Below, in pieces: positions 8,927 to 18,517 of a DNA stretch of 50,789 bases (position 1 is its first letter; every line of letters begins with the position of its first letter). Position numbers and translations under genes: made by a program. The notes below the pieces were generated by a model. The model did no database searches. It was not told the DNA's origin and saw only the letters and a program-made list of their open reading frames with translations. The DNA is from Pseudomonas cremoris (GTDB taxonomy: Bacteria > Pseudomonadota > Gammaproteobacteria > Pseudomonadales > Pseudomonadaceae), in assembly GCF_014230465.1 (NCBI RefSeq), contig NZ_JAAXCY010000021.1, positions 1-50,789 of the forward strand, read 5' to 3'.

Positions 8927-9922
8927 ATGACCCCTTCCGCCGACCTGTTCACCCCGGCCTTTGGCCTCGGCAACCCTCACTTGCAAACCCTGTGGGGGCC
9001 GCTGTGGCGACCTACTACCCATATTGAACGCCAACGCGAACGCCTGTGGCTGGATGATGGCGACTTCCTTGACCTCGACTGGCATGGCCCCCATGACGCG
9101 CAAGCGCCGTTGGTGCTGGTGCTGCATGGGCTGACCGGCTCGTCCAACTCGCCCTATGTGGCCGGCCTGCAAAAAGCCCTCTCCGGCCGAGGCTGGGCCA
9201 GCGCAGCGCTGAACTGGAGGGGCTGTTCCGGCGAACCTAACCTGCTGGCCCGCAGCTATCACTCGGGCGCCAGCGAAGACCTGGCGGCAGCGATTGCCCA
9301 TTTGCGTGCCAAGCGGCCACTGGCGCCGTTGTACGCCGTGGGGTATTCGCTCGGGGGCAATGTGTTGCTCAAGCACTTGGGTGAAACGGGCACGGCTTCG
9401 GGGCTACAGGGCGCTGCAGCGGTGTCGGTACCATTTCGTCTGGACCAATGCGCGGACCGCATCGGGCTGGGTTTTTCGCGGGTGTATCAGAAGCACTTCA
9501 TGCGCGAGATGCTGGCGTATATCCGCGTCAAACAGAGTCGCTTTCTACAGGACGGTCGCGCCGACGGGCTCAAAGCCCTGGAGGCCTTGGGCTCGCTGGA
9601 GAAGATGCGCACGTTCTGGGATTTTGATGGGCGGGTGACGGCGCCGTTGCATGGCTTTCTCAGTGCCGAGGACTATTACCGCCGTGCGTCGAGCCGGTAT
9701 TACCTGGGTGAAATCCGCACGCCTACGCTGATTATCCAGGCGGCGGATGATCCGTTTGTGTTTGCCCATAGCTTGCCTGAGGCGAGCGAACTGTCGGATT
9801 GCACGGAGTTTGAGTTGCTGGCTAAGGGCGGGCATGTTGGGTTCGTTGACGGAACGCTCAAGCGCCCCAGCTATTACTTGGAACGCCGCATTCCCCAATG
9901 GCTACTGACACAACACGGTTAA
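8927..9922 (+). CDS. YheT-family alpha/beta hydrolase
   Basis: This is a 331-residue alpha/beta-fold hydrolase of the YheT/ABHD group, probably a cytoplasmic esterase or carboxylesterase of unknown natural substrate. Visible elements are the NPHLQTLWGPL family start (about 16-27), the oxyanion-loop motif HGLTGS at 67-72, the nucleophile elbow GYSLGG at 139-144 with Ser141, the Asp region QAADDPFV and the His region GGHVGFVDG. It stands alone between two REP doublets and is convergent with the sulfurtransferase gene. Start chosen at the first ATG, after the REP. Confidence 0.88.
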   Translation: MTPSADLFTPAFGLGNPHLQTLWGPLWRPTTHIERQRERLWLDDGDFLDLDWHGPHDAQAPLVLVLHGLTGSSNSPYVAGLQKALSGRGWASAALNWRGCSGEPNLLARSYHSGASEDLAAAIAHLRAKRPLAPLYAVGYSLGGNVLLKHLGETGTASGLQGAAAVSVPFRLDQCADRIGLGFSRVYQKHFMREMLAYIRVKQSRFLQDGRADGLKALEALGSLEKMRTFWDFDGRVTAPLHGFLSAEDYYRRASSRYYLGEIRTPTLIIQAADDPFVFAHSLPEASELSDCTEFELLAKGGHVGFVDGTLKRPSYYLERRIPQWLLTQHG

Positions 9923-9925
9923 AAC

Positions 9926-10015
9926 TGTGGGAGCGGGCTTGCTCGCGAATGCGGAGTGTCAGTCGATACATGTGTGACTGATACACCGTATTCGCGAGCA
10001 AGCCCGCTCCCACAT
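9926..10015. repeat. REP doublet (REPIN)
   Basis: Head-to-head arms of the TGTGGGAGCGGGCTTGCTC class lie between the convergent ends of the hydrolase and sulfurtransferase genes. The left arm starts 4 bp after the hydrolase stop. Confidence 0.92.
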
Positions 10016-10042
10016 TTGGATTGGGTTTACACGTCGGACAAC

Positions 10043-10897
10043 TCAGTCGCCAGTCGCAATTGCCCGCGCTGGATCAGTGATCCACTCACTCCAAGACCCC
10101 GCATACAACTTGCCCAACGGATAACCCGCCAAACTCAGGGCAAACAGGTTATGGCACGCCGTCACCCCCGAGCCGCAATACGCCACCAGTTCATCCGGTG
10201 AACGGCCTTGCAGTTGAGCAGCAAAACGCTGTTTGAGCTGCTCAGCCGGCAAGAAGCGCCCGTCACTGCCCAGGTTTTCATTGAACGCCGCACACTGCGC
10301 CCCAGGAATATGCCCGGCAACCGGATCGATCGGCTCCACTTCGCCACGAAAACGCGCTTGGGCACGGGCATCGATCAAGGTCAGGCCCGGTTGGCCCAGG
10401 CGTTTTTGCAGGTGCTCGGCGTCCAGCAGCAGGTGATTATCCGGTGTACCGGCAAAGGTGCCGGGCTCAATCACCGGTGCATCCAGGCTCAGTGGGAAAC
10501 CTGCCGAATGCCACGCTTTGAGCCCACCATCCAGAATAAACACACCATCACGCTTGCCCAGCCAGGCCAGCAACCACCAGGCCCGAGCGGCAAATGCGCC
10601 GGGGCCGTCGTCATACAGCACTACATCGGTATCGGCGTTGATGCCCCAAGCGCGCAGTTGTCGAACCAGGGTGTCCGCCGCCGGCAACGGATGGCGGCCC
10701 GTTACGCCTTTGCTCACCGGCCCGCTGAGATGACGCTCCAGGTCGGCATACTGCGCGCCTTCGATGTGCCCTTCGGCGTAGCTGCAACGCCCGTAATCCG
10801 GGTCTTCCAGGGCAAAACGGCAATCAAGGATTACCAAGCCGCCGGCCTTCTGGCGCTCGGCCAATTGCTGGGGGCTGATCAGTTGGGCAAGCGGCAT
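10043..10897 (-). CDS. sseA: 3-mercaptopyruvate-type sulfurtransferase (two rhodanese domains)
   Basis: The enzyme transfers sulfur from mercaptopyruvate (or thiosulfate) to thiol acceptors. The 284-residue product contains tandem rhodanese domains, an inactive N-terminal one (about 5-135) and a catalytic C-terminal one (about 155-280). The active-site loop is CGSGVTA at 241-247 with Cys241; the CG-SGVT form is typical of mercaptopyruvate sulfurtransferases rather than thiosulfate sulfurtransferases (CRxGVT). It is followed by the divergently regulated lao locus, to which no functional link is evident. Confidence 0.9.
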   Translation of the reverse strand: MPLAQLISPQQLAERQKAGGLVILDCRFALEDPDYGRCSYAEGHIEGAQYADLERHLSGPVSKGVTGRHPLPAADTLVRQLRAWGINADTDVVLYDDGPGAFAARAWWLLAWLGKRDGVFILDGGLKAWHSAGFPLSLDAPVIEPGTFAGTPDNHLLLDAEHLQKRLGQPGLTLIDARAQARFRGEVEPIDPVAGHIPGAQCAAFNENLGSDGRFLPAEQLKQRFAAQLQGRSPDELVAYCGSGVTACHNLFALSLAGYPLGKLYAGSWSEWITDPARAIATGD

Positions 10898-10930
10898 GAC
10901 GGACTCCAGTAGCTAGATTCGGGAAAGGTC

Positions 10931-11602
10931 CTACTTCACTTCTTCCAGTGCCTGATTCAACGGCACGTAAAACTCTTTGAACAACGCATCCACCGCATCT
11001 TTGGCTTCGGGCGTGACAAAACCCGCCTCCAGCACCAGCACCTGATACACCCCGCGCTTGATCGCCTCGGCGCTCAAGTGGGCGGAGTTTTCATTGGTGG
11101 TGCACAAAAACCGTACCCACGAAGTCAGGATGATCCATGCGTTGAGGGTCAGGGCTTCGGTTTGTATCGGGTCCATGCTGAGAATGCCGGCATCGACAAA
11201 CCCCTGGTAGATGGCATTGCCTTGGGTCAGGCAGCGCTGGGAAAAACGCCGGTAGCCGGTGGCCAACTCCGGGTCGCTCTCCAGCAAGTGCTCAAGGTCG
11301 CGGTGCAGGAAGCGATAACGCCACATGCCCGCCAGCACGGCTTGCAGGTAGAAGCGCTTGTCTTCAACGGTCACGGCGCGGCCCTGGGGCGGGCGCAGAA
11401 AACTGTCCACCAAGGCTTCGTATTCGCGAAACAGCACGGCGATGATCGCCTGCTTGTTGGGGAAGTGGTAGTACAGGTTGCCCGGCGAAATCTCCATATG
11501 GGCGGCAATATGGTTGGTACTGACGCTGCGCTCGCCCTGCTGGTTAAAAAGCTCCAGGCTGGTTTGCACAATGCGCTCGCTGGTCTTTACTCGTGGTGCC
11601 AT
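10931..11602 (-). CDS. laoR: TetR-family repressor, LaoR-like
   Basis: The 223-residue product has a TetR N-terminal helix-turn-helix (about 10-55, with VSTNHIAAHMEISPGNLYYHF as its core, the NLYYHF being the classic recognition-helix end) and a helical ligand-binding C-terminus. It is divergent from an aldehyde dehydrogenase and matches the position and gene order of LaoR in the laoABCR system of P. aeruginosa (PA0364-PA0367), where it represses long-chain alcohol oxidation genes. A perfect 7-bp dyad in the divergent gap (11694-11713) is the probable operator. The assignment is by synteny and family, not by direct comparison. Confidence 0.8.
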   Translation of the reverse strand: MAPRVKTSERIVQTSLELFNQQGERSVSTNHIAAHMEISPGNLYYHFPNKQAIIAVLFREYEALVDSFLRPPQGRAVTVEDKRFYLQAVLAGMWRYRFLHRDLEHLLESDPELATGYRRFSQRCLTQGNAIYQGFVDAGILSMDPIQTEALTLNAWIILTSWVRFLCTTNENSAHLSAEAIKRGVYQVLVLEAGFVTPEAKDAVDALFKEFYVPLNQALEEVK

Positions 11603-11686
11603 AGGGGAATCAGCTTCTGTACACGTGATGGGGCATCTTACGGCCTATCCTTGCCGGGATAAAACTGCATGTTGCTGCAATGTTAT

Positions 11687-11715
11687 TTGACAATTTAGAG
11701 CAATGACTCTAAAAA
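11687..11715 (+). promoter_or_regulatory. laoC promoter with a dyad operator
   Basis: A consensus TTGACA at 11687-11692 is followed after 17 bp by TAAAAA at 11710-11715. The spacer and -10 are filled by a perfect inverted repeat, TTTAGAG-CAATGA-CTCTAAA (11694-11713). A TetR dimer bound there would block RNA polymerase, which fits the divergent laoR gene. Confidence 0.6.
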
Positions 11716-11749
11716 TCGATGCAGACCTATAACAATTGGGAACTGCGCC

Positions 11750-13177
11750 ATGTCTGCCAACATTGCTTACCTGCAAGATTCCCAGGCGCTGGATCAACTC
11801 CAGGACCTGTTCGACGCCCAACAACGCGCCTATGCAGCCAACCCGATGCCGCCAGCCGCTCAGCGCCAGCAATGGCTCAAGGCCCTGCGCGACCTGCTCA
11901 GCGACGAACGCCAAGCGTTGATCAACGCCATCAGCCAGGATTTCAGCCACCGCAGCGCCGACGAGACCTTGTTCGCCGAACTGATGCCCAGCCTGCATGG
12001 CATTCACTACGCCAGCAAACACCTCAAGAGCTGGATGAAACCTTCCCGCCGCGCTGTAGGCATCGCCTTTCAACCCGCGTCAGCCAAAGTCATCTACCAG
12101 CCGTTGGGCGTGGTTGGGGTGATCGTGCCGTGGAACTACCCGCTTTACTTGGCCATCGGCCCGCTGGTCGGCGCCCTGGCTGCCGGTAACCGGGTGATGC
12201 TCAAGCTCAGCGAATCGACACCCGCCACGGGCGAGTTGCTCAAGGCGCTGCTGGCAAAGATCTTCCCCGAGGACTTGGTGTGCGTGGTGCTGGGCGAGGC
12301 CGACGTGGGCATGGCGTTTTCAAAGCTGCGCTTCGACCATCTGCTGTTCACCGGCGCCACCAGCATCGGCAAGCATGTGATGCGGGCGGCGGCCGAGCAC
12401 TTGACCCCGGTCACCCTGGAACTGGGCGGCAAGTCGCCCGCTATCGTCTCCGCCGATGTGCCGCTCAGGGACGCCGCCGAGCGTATCGCCTTCGGCAAAG
12501 CGCTGAATGCCGGGCAAACCTGCGTGGCACCGGACTACGTGTTGGTGCCGGAAGATCGGGTTGACGGCTTCATCGAGGCCTACACCAAGGCCGTGCGCGG
12601 GTTCTATCCCACCCTGGCCGATAACCCGGACTACACCGCGATCATCAACGAGCGGCAGCTGGCCCGACTCAACGCCTACGTGAAGGACGCCACCGACAAA
12701 GGCGCCACTCTGATCCCGCTGTACGACCAAGGCCAAGCCCGGCGCATGGCCCACAGCCTGTTGCTGAATGTCAGCGATGACATGACGGTGATGCAGGATG
12801 AAATCTTCGGCCCGGTGCTGCCCATCGTGCCGTATCGCGACCTCGACCAGGCCTTTGCCTACATCAACCAGCGCCCTCGCCCGCTGGCCCTGTACTACTT
12901 CGGCTACAACAAGGGCGAGCAGAACCGTGTGCTCCACGAAACCCACTCCGGCGGCGTATGCCTGAACGACACTTTGCTGCACGTGGCTCAGGACGACATG
13001 CCATTTGGCGGTATCGGCCCTTCGGGCATGGGCCACTATCACGGCCATGAGGGGTTTCTCACCTTCAGCAAAGCCAAGGGCGTATTGGTGAAGCAACGCC
13101 TGAACGCGGCGAAATTGATCTACCCGCCTTATGGAAAGTCGATCCAGAAGTTGATCCAGAAGCTGTTTATCCGCTGA
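11750..13177 (+). CDS. laoC: Aldehyde dehydrogenase (coniferyl-aldehyde-dehydrogenase-like), LaoC-like
   Basis: This is an NAD(P)-dependent aldehyde dehydrogenase of 475 residues. The general-base glutamate is in TLELGGKSPA (Glu224) and the catalytic cysteine in NAGQTCVAPDY (Cys258). A C-terminal hydrophobic/basic tail (about 455-475) resembles the membrane-associating tail of fatty-aldehyde dehydrogenases. Many databases call this group coniferyl aldehyde dehydrogenase (CalB). The context with laoR, a Tat lipoprotein and a GMC oxidoreductase points to LaoC, which oxidises the long-chain aldehyde formed by LaoA. The start is supported by its distance from the promoter at 11687-11715. It is probably co-transcribed with laoB 28 bp downstream. 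Confidence 0.85.
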   Translation: MSANIAYLQDSQALDQLQDLFDAQQRAYAANPMPPAAQRQQWLKALRDLLSDERQALINAISQDFSHRSADETLFAELMPSLHGIHYASKHLKSWMKPSRRAVGIAFQPASAKVIYQPLGVVGVIVPWNYPLYLAIGPLVGALAAGNRVMLKLSESTPATGELLKALLAKIFPEDLVCVVLGEADVGMAFSKLRFDHLLFTGATSIGKHVMRAAAEHLTPVTLELGGKSPAIVSADVPLRDAAERIAFGKALNAGQTCVAPDYVLVPEDRVDGFIEAYTKAVRGFYPTLADNPDYTAIINERQLARLNAYVKDATDKGATLIPLYDQGQARRMAHSLLLNVSDDMTVMQDEIFGPVLPIVPYRDLDQAFAYINQRPRPLALYYFGYNKGEQNRVLHETHSGGVCLNDTLLHVAQDDMPFGGIGPSGMGHYHGHEGFLTFSKAKGVLVKQRLNAAKLIYPPYGKSIQKLIQKLFIR

Positions 13178-13205
13178 TAACGCCACTCCCGGGATAACAA
13201 TAAAA

Positions 13206-13751
13206 ATGAACCCAAGCCTGACTGAAACACCTGCGCTATCAAGGCGCGGCGTCTTGAAAATCGGCCTATGCGCCAGTGCCTTCCTGGCCACGGCCGGGCT
13301 GGGCGCCAGCCTCAGTGGCTGCTCCGCCAGCACGCCGGCCAGCGGCTTTGCGATGTTGCGCAGCAGTGATTTGCCGTTTCTACGGGCGGTGATCCCGGTG
13401 CTGCTGGAAGGTGTGGCCAGCGCCCAAGAAGTGACCAGCGGGATAGAGGGCACGCTTAAAAAGCTCGATTTCAGCCTGCAGCGCTTGTCGCCGGAAATGT
13501 TCAAGCTCACCCAGCAACTGTTCGACGTACTGGGCATGGGCATCACTCGTGGGCCGTTGACGGGGATGTGGGGCAACTGGGATACCGCCAGCGCCGAGCA
13601 GATCCGCAACTTCCTGCACCGCTGGGAAAACAGCTACTTGAACCTGCTGCGCATGGGCCAGGGCTCGTTGCTCAAGCTGGTGATCATGGCGTGGTACTTC
13701 CAGCCGGCATCGTGGGCGCATTGCGGCTATCCAGGGCCACCGAAGATCTAG
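13206..13751 (+). CDS. laoB: Twin-arginine signal lipoprotein, LaoB-like
   Basis: The 181-residue product starts with a Tat signal peptide, SRRGVLKIG at 12-20, followed by a hydrophobic stretch and a lipobox LSGC with the acylated Cys at 39. The rest is a small helical domain that resembles the small subunits that accompany membrane-linked GMC dehydrogenases such as gluconate 2-dehydrogenase. By position it corresponds to LaoB of the lao system. Because Tat cargo is folded and often cofactor-bearing, it may travel with or anchor the oxidoreductase encoded downstream, which has no signal of its own. That is inference. Confidence 0.75.
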   Translation: MNPSLTETPALSRRGVLKIGLCASAFLATAGLGASLSGCSASTPASGFAMLRSSDLPFLRAVIPVLLEGVASAQEVTSGIEGTLKKLDFSLQRLSPEMFKLTQQLFDVLGMGITRGPLTGMWGNWDTASAEQIRNFLHRWENSYLNLLRMGQGSLLKLVIMAWYFQPASWAHCGYPGPPKI

Positions 13752-13771
13752 CCTTGAAAACCCAATCAAAA

Positions 13772-13862
13772 ATGTGGGAGCGGGCTTGCTCGCGAAAGCG
13801 GTGCATCAGTGACGAACGTAGCGGCTGACCCACCGCCTTCGCGAGCAAGCCCGCTCCCACAT
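13772..13862. repeat. REP doublet between laoB and laoA
   Basis: Head-to-head TGTGGGAGCGGGCTTGCTC arms occupy most of the 164-bp gap inside the lao gene series. Such a hairpin within an operon could lower downstream transcription or protect the laoCB message. Confidence 0.92.
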
Positions 13863-13915
13863 TTAGATTGCAACTTCGTAGCGACCGACACCTATAACAA
13901 CAAGAGTGCACACCT

Positions 13916-15511
13916 ATGCCCGTACCCGATCTGTTCCGTGAAGGCCTCGCCCGTGGCTGGAAAACCCACAATGGCGCAGCCCTCGACAGCGACCTGACCC
14001 TGGAAGCCGACGTCGCCATCATCGGCAGCGGCGCCGGGGGTGGCACCACGGCTGAGATCCTCAGCGCGGCAGGCTACAAAGTGCTGTTGATCGAAGAAGG
14101 CCCGCTCAAGACCAGCAGCGATTTCAAGCTGCTGGAAGACGAGGCCTACACCAGCCTGTACCAGGAAGGCATCGGCCGCATGAGCAAGGACGGTGCGATC
14201 ACTATCTTGCAGGGTCGGGCCGTGGGCGGCACCACCTTGATCAACTGGACATCCAGCTTTCGTACACCCGACGCGACCCTTTCCCACTGGGCCAGTGAAT
14301 ACGCGGTAAGGGGCCACAGCAGTGCCGAAATGGCGCCGTGGTTCGAAAAGATGGAACAGCGCCTCGGCATCGCGCCCTGGGCCATGCCGCCCAATGCCAA
14401 CAACGATGTGATCCGCAAAGGCTGCGAAAAGCTCGGCTACAGCTGGCATGTAATCCCACGTAATGTGCGCGGCTGTTTCAACCTCGGTTATTGCGGCATG
14501 GGTTGCCCGGTCAACGCCAAACAGTCGATGTTGGTGACCACCATCCCGTCCACCCTCGAAAAAGGCGGCGAGCTGCTCTACCTGGCGCGCGCCGAACGCC
14601 TCAAATACAGCGGCGACACCATCAGCAGCCTGGAATGCGTGGCCATGGATGCCCTGTGCGTAGCGCCGACCGGCCGCAAGATCACGGTCAAGGCCAAGCA
14701 CTACGTGCTCTCCGGCGGTGGTATCAACAGCCCGGCGCTGCTGATGCGCTCGGACGCGCCGGACCCGCATTCGCGAGTGGGCAAGCGCACGTTCCTGCAT
14801 CTGGTGAACTTCTCCGCTGGGCTGTTCGATGAGGTGATCAACCCGTTCTACGGCGCCCCGCAGTCGATCTATTCCGACCATTTCCAATGGCAAGACGGCA
14901 CCACCGGCAAAATGTCGTACAAGCTTGAAGCTCCGCCCCTACACCCTGCACTGGCCAGTACCCTGCTCGGCGGCTACGGAACCCAAAACGCCCTGGACAT
15001 GAGCCAACTGCCTAACACCCACGCCATGCTCGCTTTGCTACGCGACGGTTTTCACCCCGACAGCCCCGGTGGCACCGTGGATTTACATGGCGACGGCACG
15101 CCAGTGCTCGACTACCAAGTGTCCGACTACGCCTGGGACGGCCTGCGCCGTGCGTTCCACAGTATGGCCGAGATCCAGTTTGCGGCAGGGGCCAAGTCGG
15201 TCAAGCCGTTGCATCATGATGCGCGCTACGTCAAAACCCTCGGTGAAGCCCGCACGCTGATCGACGGCCTCAACTTGGAATTGCACCGCACCTGCCTGGG
15301 CAGCGCCCATGTGATGGGCGGTTGCGCGATGGGCGAAGACCCGAAAAAAGCGGTGGCCGACAGCCTTGGTCGGCATCATCAGTTGCGCAACTTGTCGATC
15401 CACGATGGGTCGTTATTCCCCACCAGTATTGGGGCCAATCCACAATTGTCGGTGTACGGATTGACCGCCCAACTGGCGACAGCCTTGGCCGAACGTCTGA
15501 AAACGGCGTGA
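13916..15511 (+). CDS. laoA: GMC-family alcohol oxidoreductase, LaoA-like
   Basis: This is an FAD-dependent oxidoreductase of 531 residues in the glucose-methanol-choline family. The dinucleotide fold AIIGSGAGGGTTAE lies at 34-47 with the Gly-rich loop at 37-43. A Cys-containing segment NLGYCGMGCPVNAK near residue 195 and the C-terminal GMC signature (HVMGGCAMG, then SLFPTSIGANPQLS) are also present. By synteny it matches LaoA, the long-chain alcohol dehydrogenase acting on alcohols released from SDS or alkanes. No signal peptide is seen; the neighbouring Tat lipoprotein may recruit it. The sequence just upstream shares an 11-bp block with the laoC leader. Confidence 0.85.
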   Translation: MPVPDLFREGLARGWKTHNGAALDSDLTLEADVAIIGSGAGGGTTAEILSAAGYKVLLIEEGPLKTSSDFKLLEDEAYTSLYQEGIGRMSKDGAITILQGRAVGGTTLINWTSSFRTPDATLSHWASEYAVRGHSSAEMAPWFEKMEQRLGIAPWAMPPNANNDVIRKGCEKLGYSWHVIPRNVRGCFNLGYCGMGCPVNAKQSMLVTTIPSTLEKGGELLYLARAERLKYSGDTISSLECVAMDALCVAPTGRKITVKAKHYVLSGGGINSPALLMRSDAPDPHSRVGKRTFLHLVNFSAGLFDEVINPFYGAPQSIYSDHFQWQDGTTGKMSYKLEAPPLHPALASTLLGGYGTQNALDMSQLPNTHAMLALLRDGFHPDSPGGTVDLHGDGTPVLDYQVSDYAWDGLRRAFHSMAEIQFAAGAKSVKPLHHDARYVKTLGEARTLIDGLNLELHRTCLGSAHVMGGCAMGEDPKKAVADSLGRHHQLRNLSIHDGSLFPTSIGANPQLSVYGLTAQLATALAERLKTA

Positions 15512-15556
15512 AAAAACACGCTATTCGTGCTGTCTATAGTGCTTTCTTCTGCATAA

Positions 15557-16459
<903 letters not shown>

Positions 16460-16465
16460 GGGCCT

Positions 16466-16550
16466 CTTCGCGAGCAAGCCCGCTCCCACATTAAACCCAG
16501 TTCCAACATGAGAATGCGGTCGAATGTGGGAGCGGGCTTGCTCGCGAAGG
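16466..16550. repeat. REP doublet, tail-to-tail, with conserved spacer
   Basis: The two arms face outward (CGCGAGCAAGCCCGCTCCCACA first, the reverse complement second) around a spacer of about 34 nt. The spacer is shared, with a few changes, by the doublets at 29324 and 32119, unlike the variable centres of head-to-head doublets. Confidence 0.9.
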
Positions 16551-16573
16551 CGGCATCAGCCATCACACAGCAA

Positions 16574-17386
16574 TCAGCTCTGGCACCTAGGGCAAAACAC
16601 ACTCGCCCGCTGCCCCAGCACCACATTGCGCAGCTCAGTCCCGCAGACCTTGCATGCTTCGCCACCCCGGCCATAAACAAACAGTTCCTGCTGGAAATAC
16701 CCCGGCTGTCCGTCCCCACCGATAAAGTCCCGCAACGTAGTACCGCCGCGCTCGATGGCAGCGGCCAGCACGCGCTTGATCTCGATCGCCAGCTTCAGAT
16801 AACGCGCCCGCGAAATACCACCCGCCTCACGACGCGGATCAATCCCCGCCGCAAATAGCGCTTCCGTCGCGTAGATATTGCCCACGCCTACCACCACCGC
16901 GTTGTCCATGATGAACGGCTTCACCGCCATCGAACGCCCACGGGACAGTTTGAACAACCGCTCGCCATCGAACAGGTCGGTCAACGGCTCCGGACCCAGG
17001 CGAATCAACAACTCGTGGTTGTGCGGGTCCTGGCTCCAGAGCATCGCGCCAAAACGCCGAGGATCGGTGTAGCGCAGGGCCAGGCCCGACTCCAACTCGA
17101 TATCCACGTGTTCATGTTTGGCCGCCGGCAAGCCGGCTTCAACCAATCGCAGGTTGCCCGACATGCCCAAGTGGCTGATCAAGGTGCCCACTTCGGCATT
17201 GATCAACAGGTACTTGGCCCGCCGTTCCACCAGCACGATGCGCTGCCCGGACAGGCGCACATCCAGGTCTTCCGGGATCGGCCAGCGCAGGCGCCGCTCA
17301 CGTACCACCACGCGGCTGACGCGCTGGCCTTCCAGGTGTGGCGCGATTCCGCGCCGGGTGGTTTCGACTTCAGGTAACTCGGGCAT
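16574..17386 (-). CDS. mutM: Formamidopyrimidine-DNA glycosylase (Fpg)
   Basis: MutM removes 8-oxoguanine and formamidopyrimidines and cleaves the abasic site. The 270-residue product begins [13 protein letters not shown], with the catalytic N-terminal Pro2 and Glu3. The lysine-containing RRAKYLLIN (near 57), the helix-two-turn-helix with [13 protein letters not shown] (near 165) and a C-terminal zinc finger (CKVCG ... CPRC) complete the family. All catalytic elements are intact and the length is standard. Confidence 0.97.
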   Translation of the reverse strand: MPELPEVETTRRGIAPHLEGQRVSRVVVRERRLRWPIPEDLDVRLSGQRIVLVERRAKYLLINAEVGTLISHLGMSGNLRLVEAGLPAAKHEHVDIELESGLALRYTDPRRFGAMLWSQDPHNHELLIRLGPEPLTDLFDGERLFKLSRGRSMAVKPFIMDNAVVVGVGNIYATEALFAAGIDPRREAGGISRARYLKLAIEIKRVLAAAIERGGTTLRDFIGGDGQPGYFQQELFVYGRGGEACKVCGTELRNVVLGQRASVFCPRCQS

Positions 17387-17407
17387 GCAGACCTCTTGAA
17401 GAAGGGT

Positions 17408-18274
17408 TTAGTGGGTGCCCAACTCGCGGATCGACAGCTTCATGCTTTCGAAGTCGTAGTCCGACAGGCCCACGTAGTCCAGCACCATATGGCCAATGGC
17501 ATTCCACTCATGGTCCACAGCCTGGTTGCCCAGCACGCGGTAGGACGAGCAGATGTGCTCGGCCATCTTCAGGATCGCCAGCAGGTTTTTAAGCTGCGGG
17601 TTGCGCGAAGACTCGTCGCTGAATATCGCCAAGGCGTTGTGGTGGTTGGCGATGGCGTCGGTCACGTGCTCCGGCAGGCGCCAGGATTTGGCGGTGTAGT
17701 AGCCCACCACGGCATGGTTGGTGTTGAACGCGTTGTTCTCGGTGTCGACCACGCGGCAGTCCGCGCCGGCATTGGCGTAGGCCTCTTCCAGCACGGCCAT
17801 GTAGTTGGGGAAGCGCTTGAGCATCAACGGCACGCCGCAATCGTGGAACAGGCCCAGGGCATAGGCTTCGTCCACGGCTTGGGAGCCGGTGCGCTTGGCC
17901 AGGGTGAGGCAAGTCATGGCCACATCCTGGGCGGTGTCCCAGAAGCGGTTGAGGGTGACGATGGTGTCGTCGCTCATCTCGCCCTTGATCGACTGCGCGT
18001 TGATCAGATTGATGATCGAACGACTGCCCAGCAGGTTCACCGCGCGCTGGATCGAGGCGATCTTGTTGCTCAGGCCGTAATACGGCGAGTTGACGATTTT
18101 CAGCAATGCGCCGGACAGGCCAGGGTCCTGGGAGATCAACCGCGCGATCACTTCCAGGTCCGGGTCGGGCATGTATTGCTCCATCTGCAGATCCACCATG
18201 ATCTGCGGTTGGGGCGGCACGCTGATGCCTTGCAGGGCCTGTTGGATCTGCTCGGCGGAAAGCTCTTGGGACAT
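17408..18274 (-). CDS. HDOD domain signalling protein
   Basis: The 288-residue product is almost entirely an HDOD domain (about 20-230), a degenerate HD-hydrolase fold found in bacterial regulatory proteins. Recognisable parts are the opening QALQGISVPPQPQI, the LLKIVNSPYYG helix and the ALGLFHDCGVPLML segment. Catalytic metal residues of true HD phosphohydrolases are not preserved as a set, so a protein-interaction or signalling role is likely. The ATG at 18274 is preferred over an upstream alternative that would run into a hairpin. It ends 21 bp from mutM and could be co-transcribed with it. Confidence 0.85.
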   Translation of the reverse strand: MSQELSAEQIQQALQGISVPPQPQIMVDLQMEQYMPDPDLEVIARLISQDPGLSGALLKIVNSPYYGLSNKIASIQRAVNLLGSRSIINLINAQSIKGEMSDDTIVTLNRFWDTAQDVAMTCLTLAKRTGSQAVDEAYALGLFHDCGVPLMLKRFPNYMAVLEEAYANAGADCRVVDTENNAFNTNHAVVGYYTAKSWRLPEHVTDAIANHHNALAIFSDESSRNPQLKNLLAILKMAEHICSSYRVLGNQAVDHEWNAIGHMVLDYVGLSDYDFESMKLSIRELGTH

Positions 18275-18360
18275 AAGTACACACTCTGGGCTAGGCGGGG
18301 ATTCTAACCCCGATGGCAATCTGACCGACACCTCAAAAACCTGAACTGAAACCCAATTAA

Positions 18361-18451
18361 ATGTGGGAGCGGGCTTGCTCGCGAAGGCGGTGTATCAGTG
18401 AAGGATTAGTTGGCTGACCCGCCGCCTTCGCGAGCAAGCCCGCTCCCACAT
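18361..18451. repeat. REP doublet (REPIN)
   Basis: Head-to-head TGTGGGAGCGGGCTTGCTC arms lie in the 243-bp gap between the divergent HDOD and rlmI genes. This is less usual than a 3' end, because both neighbours are transcribed away from it. Confidence 0.92.
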
Positions 18452-18517
18452 GTCCGGCGGCGCCGCCAACTCCTACACAACACGGTATACTCCCGCTCTT
18501 TTTTCCGGAGCGACGTC

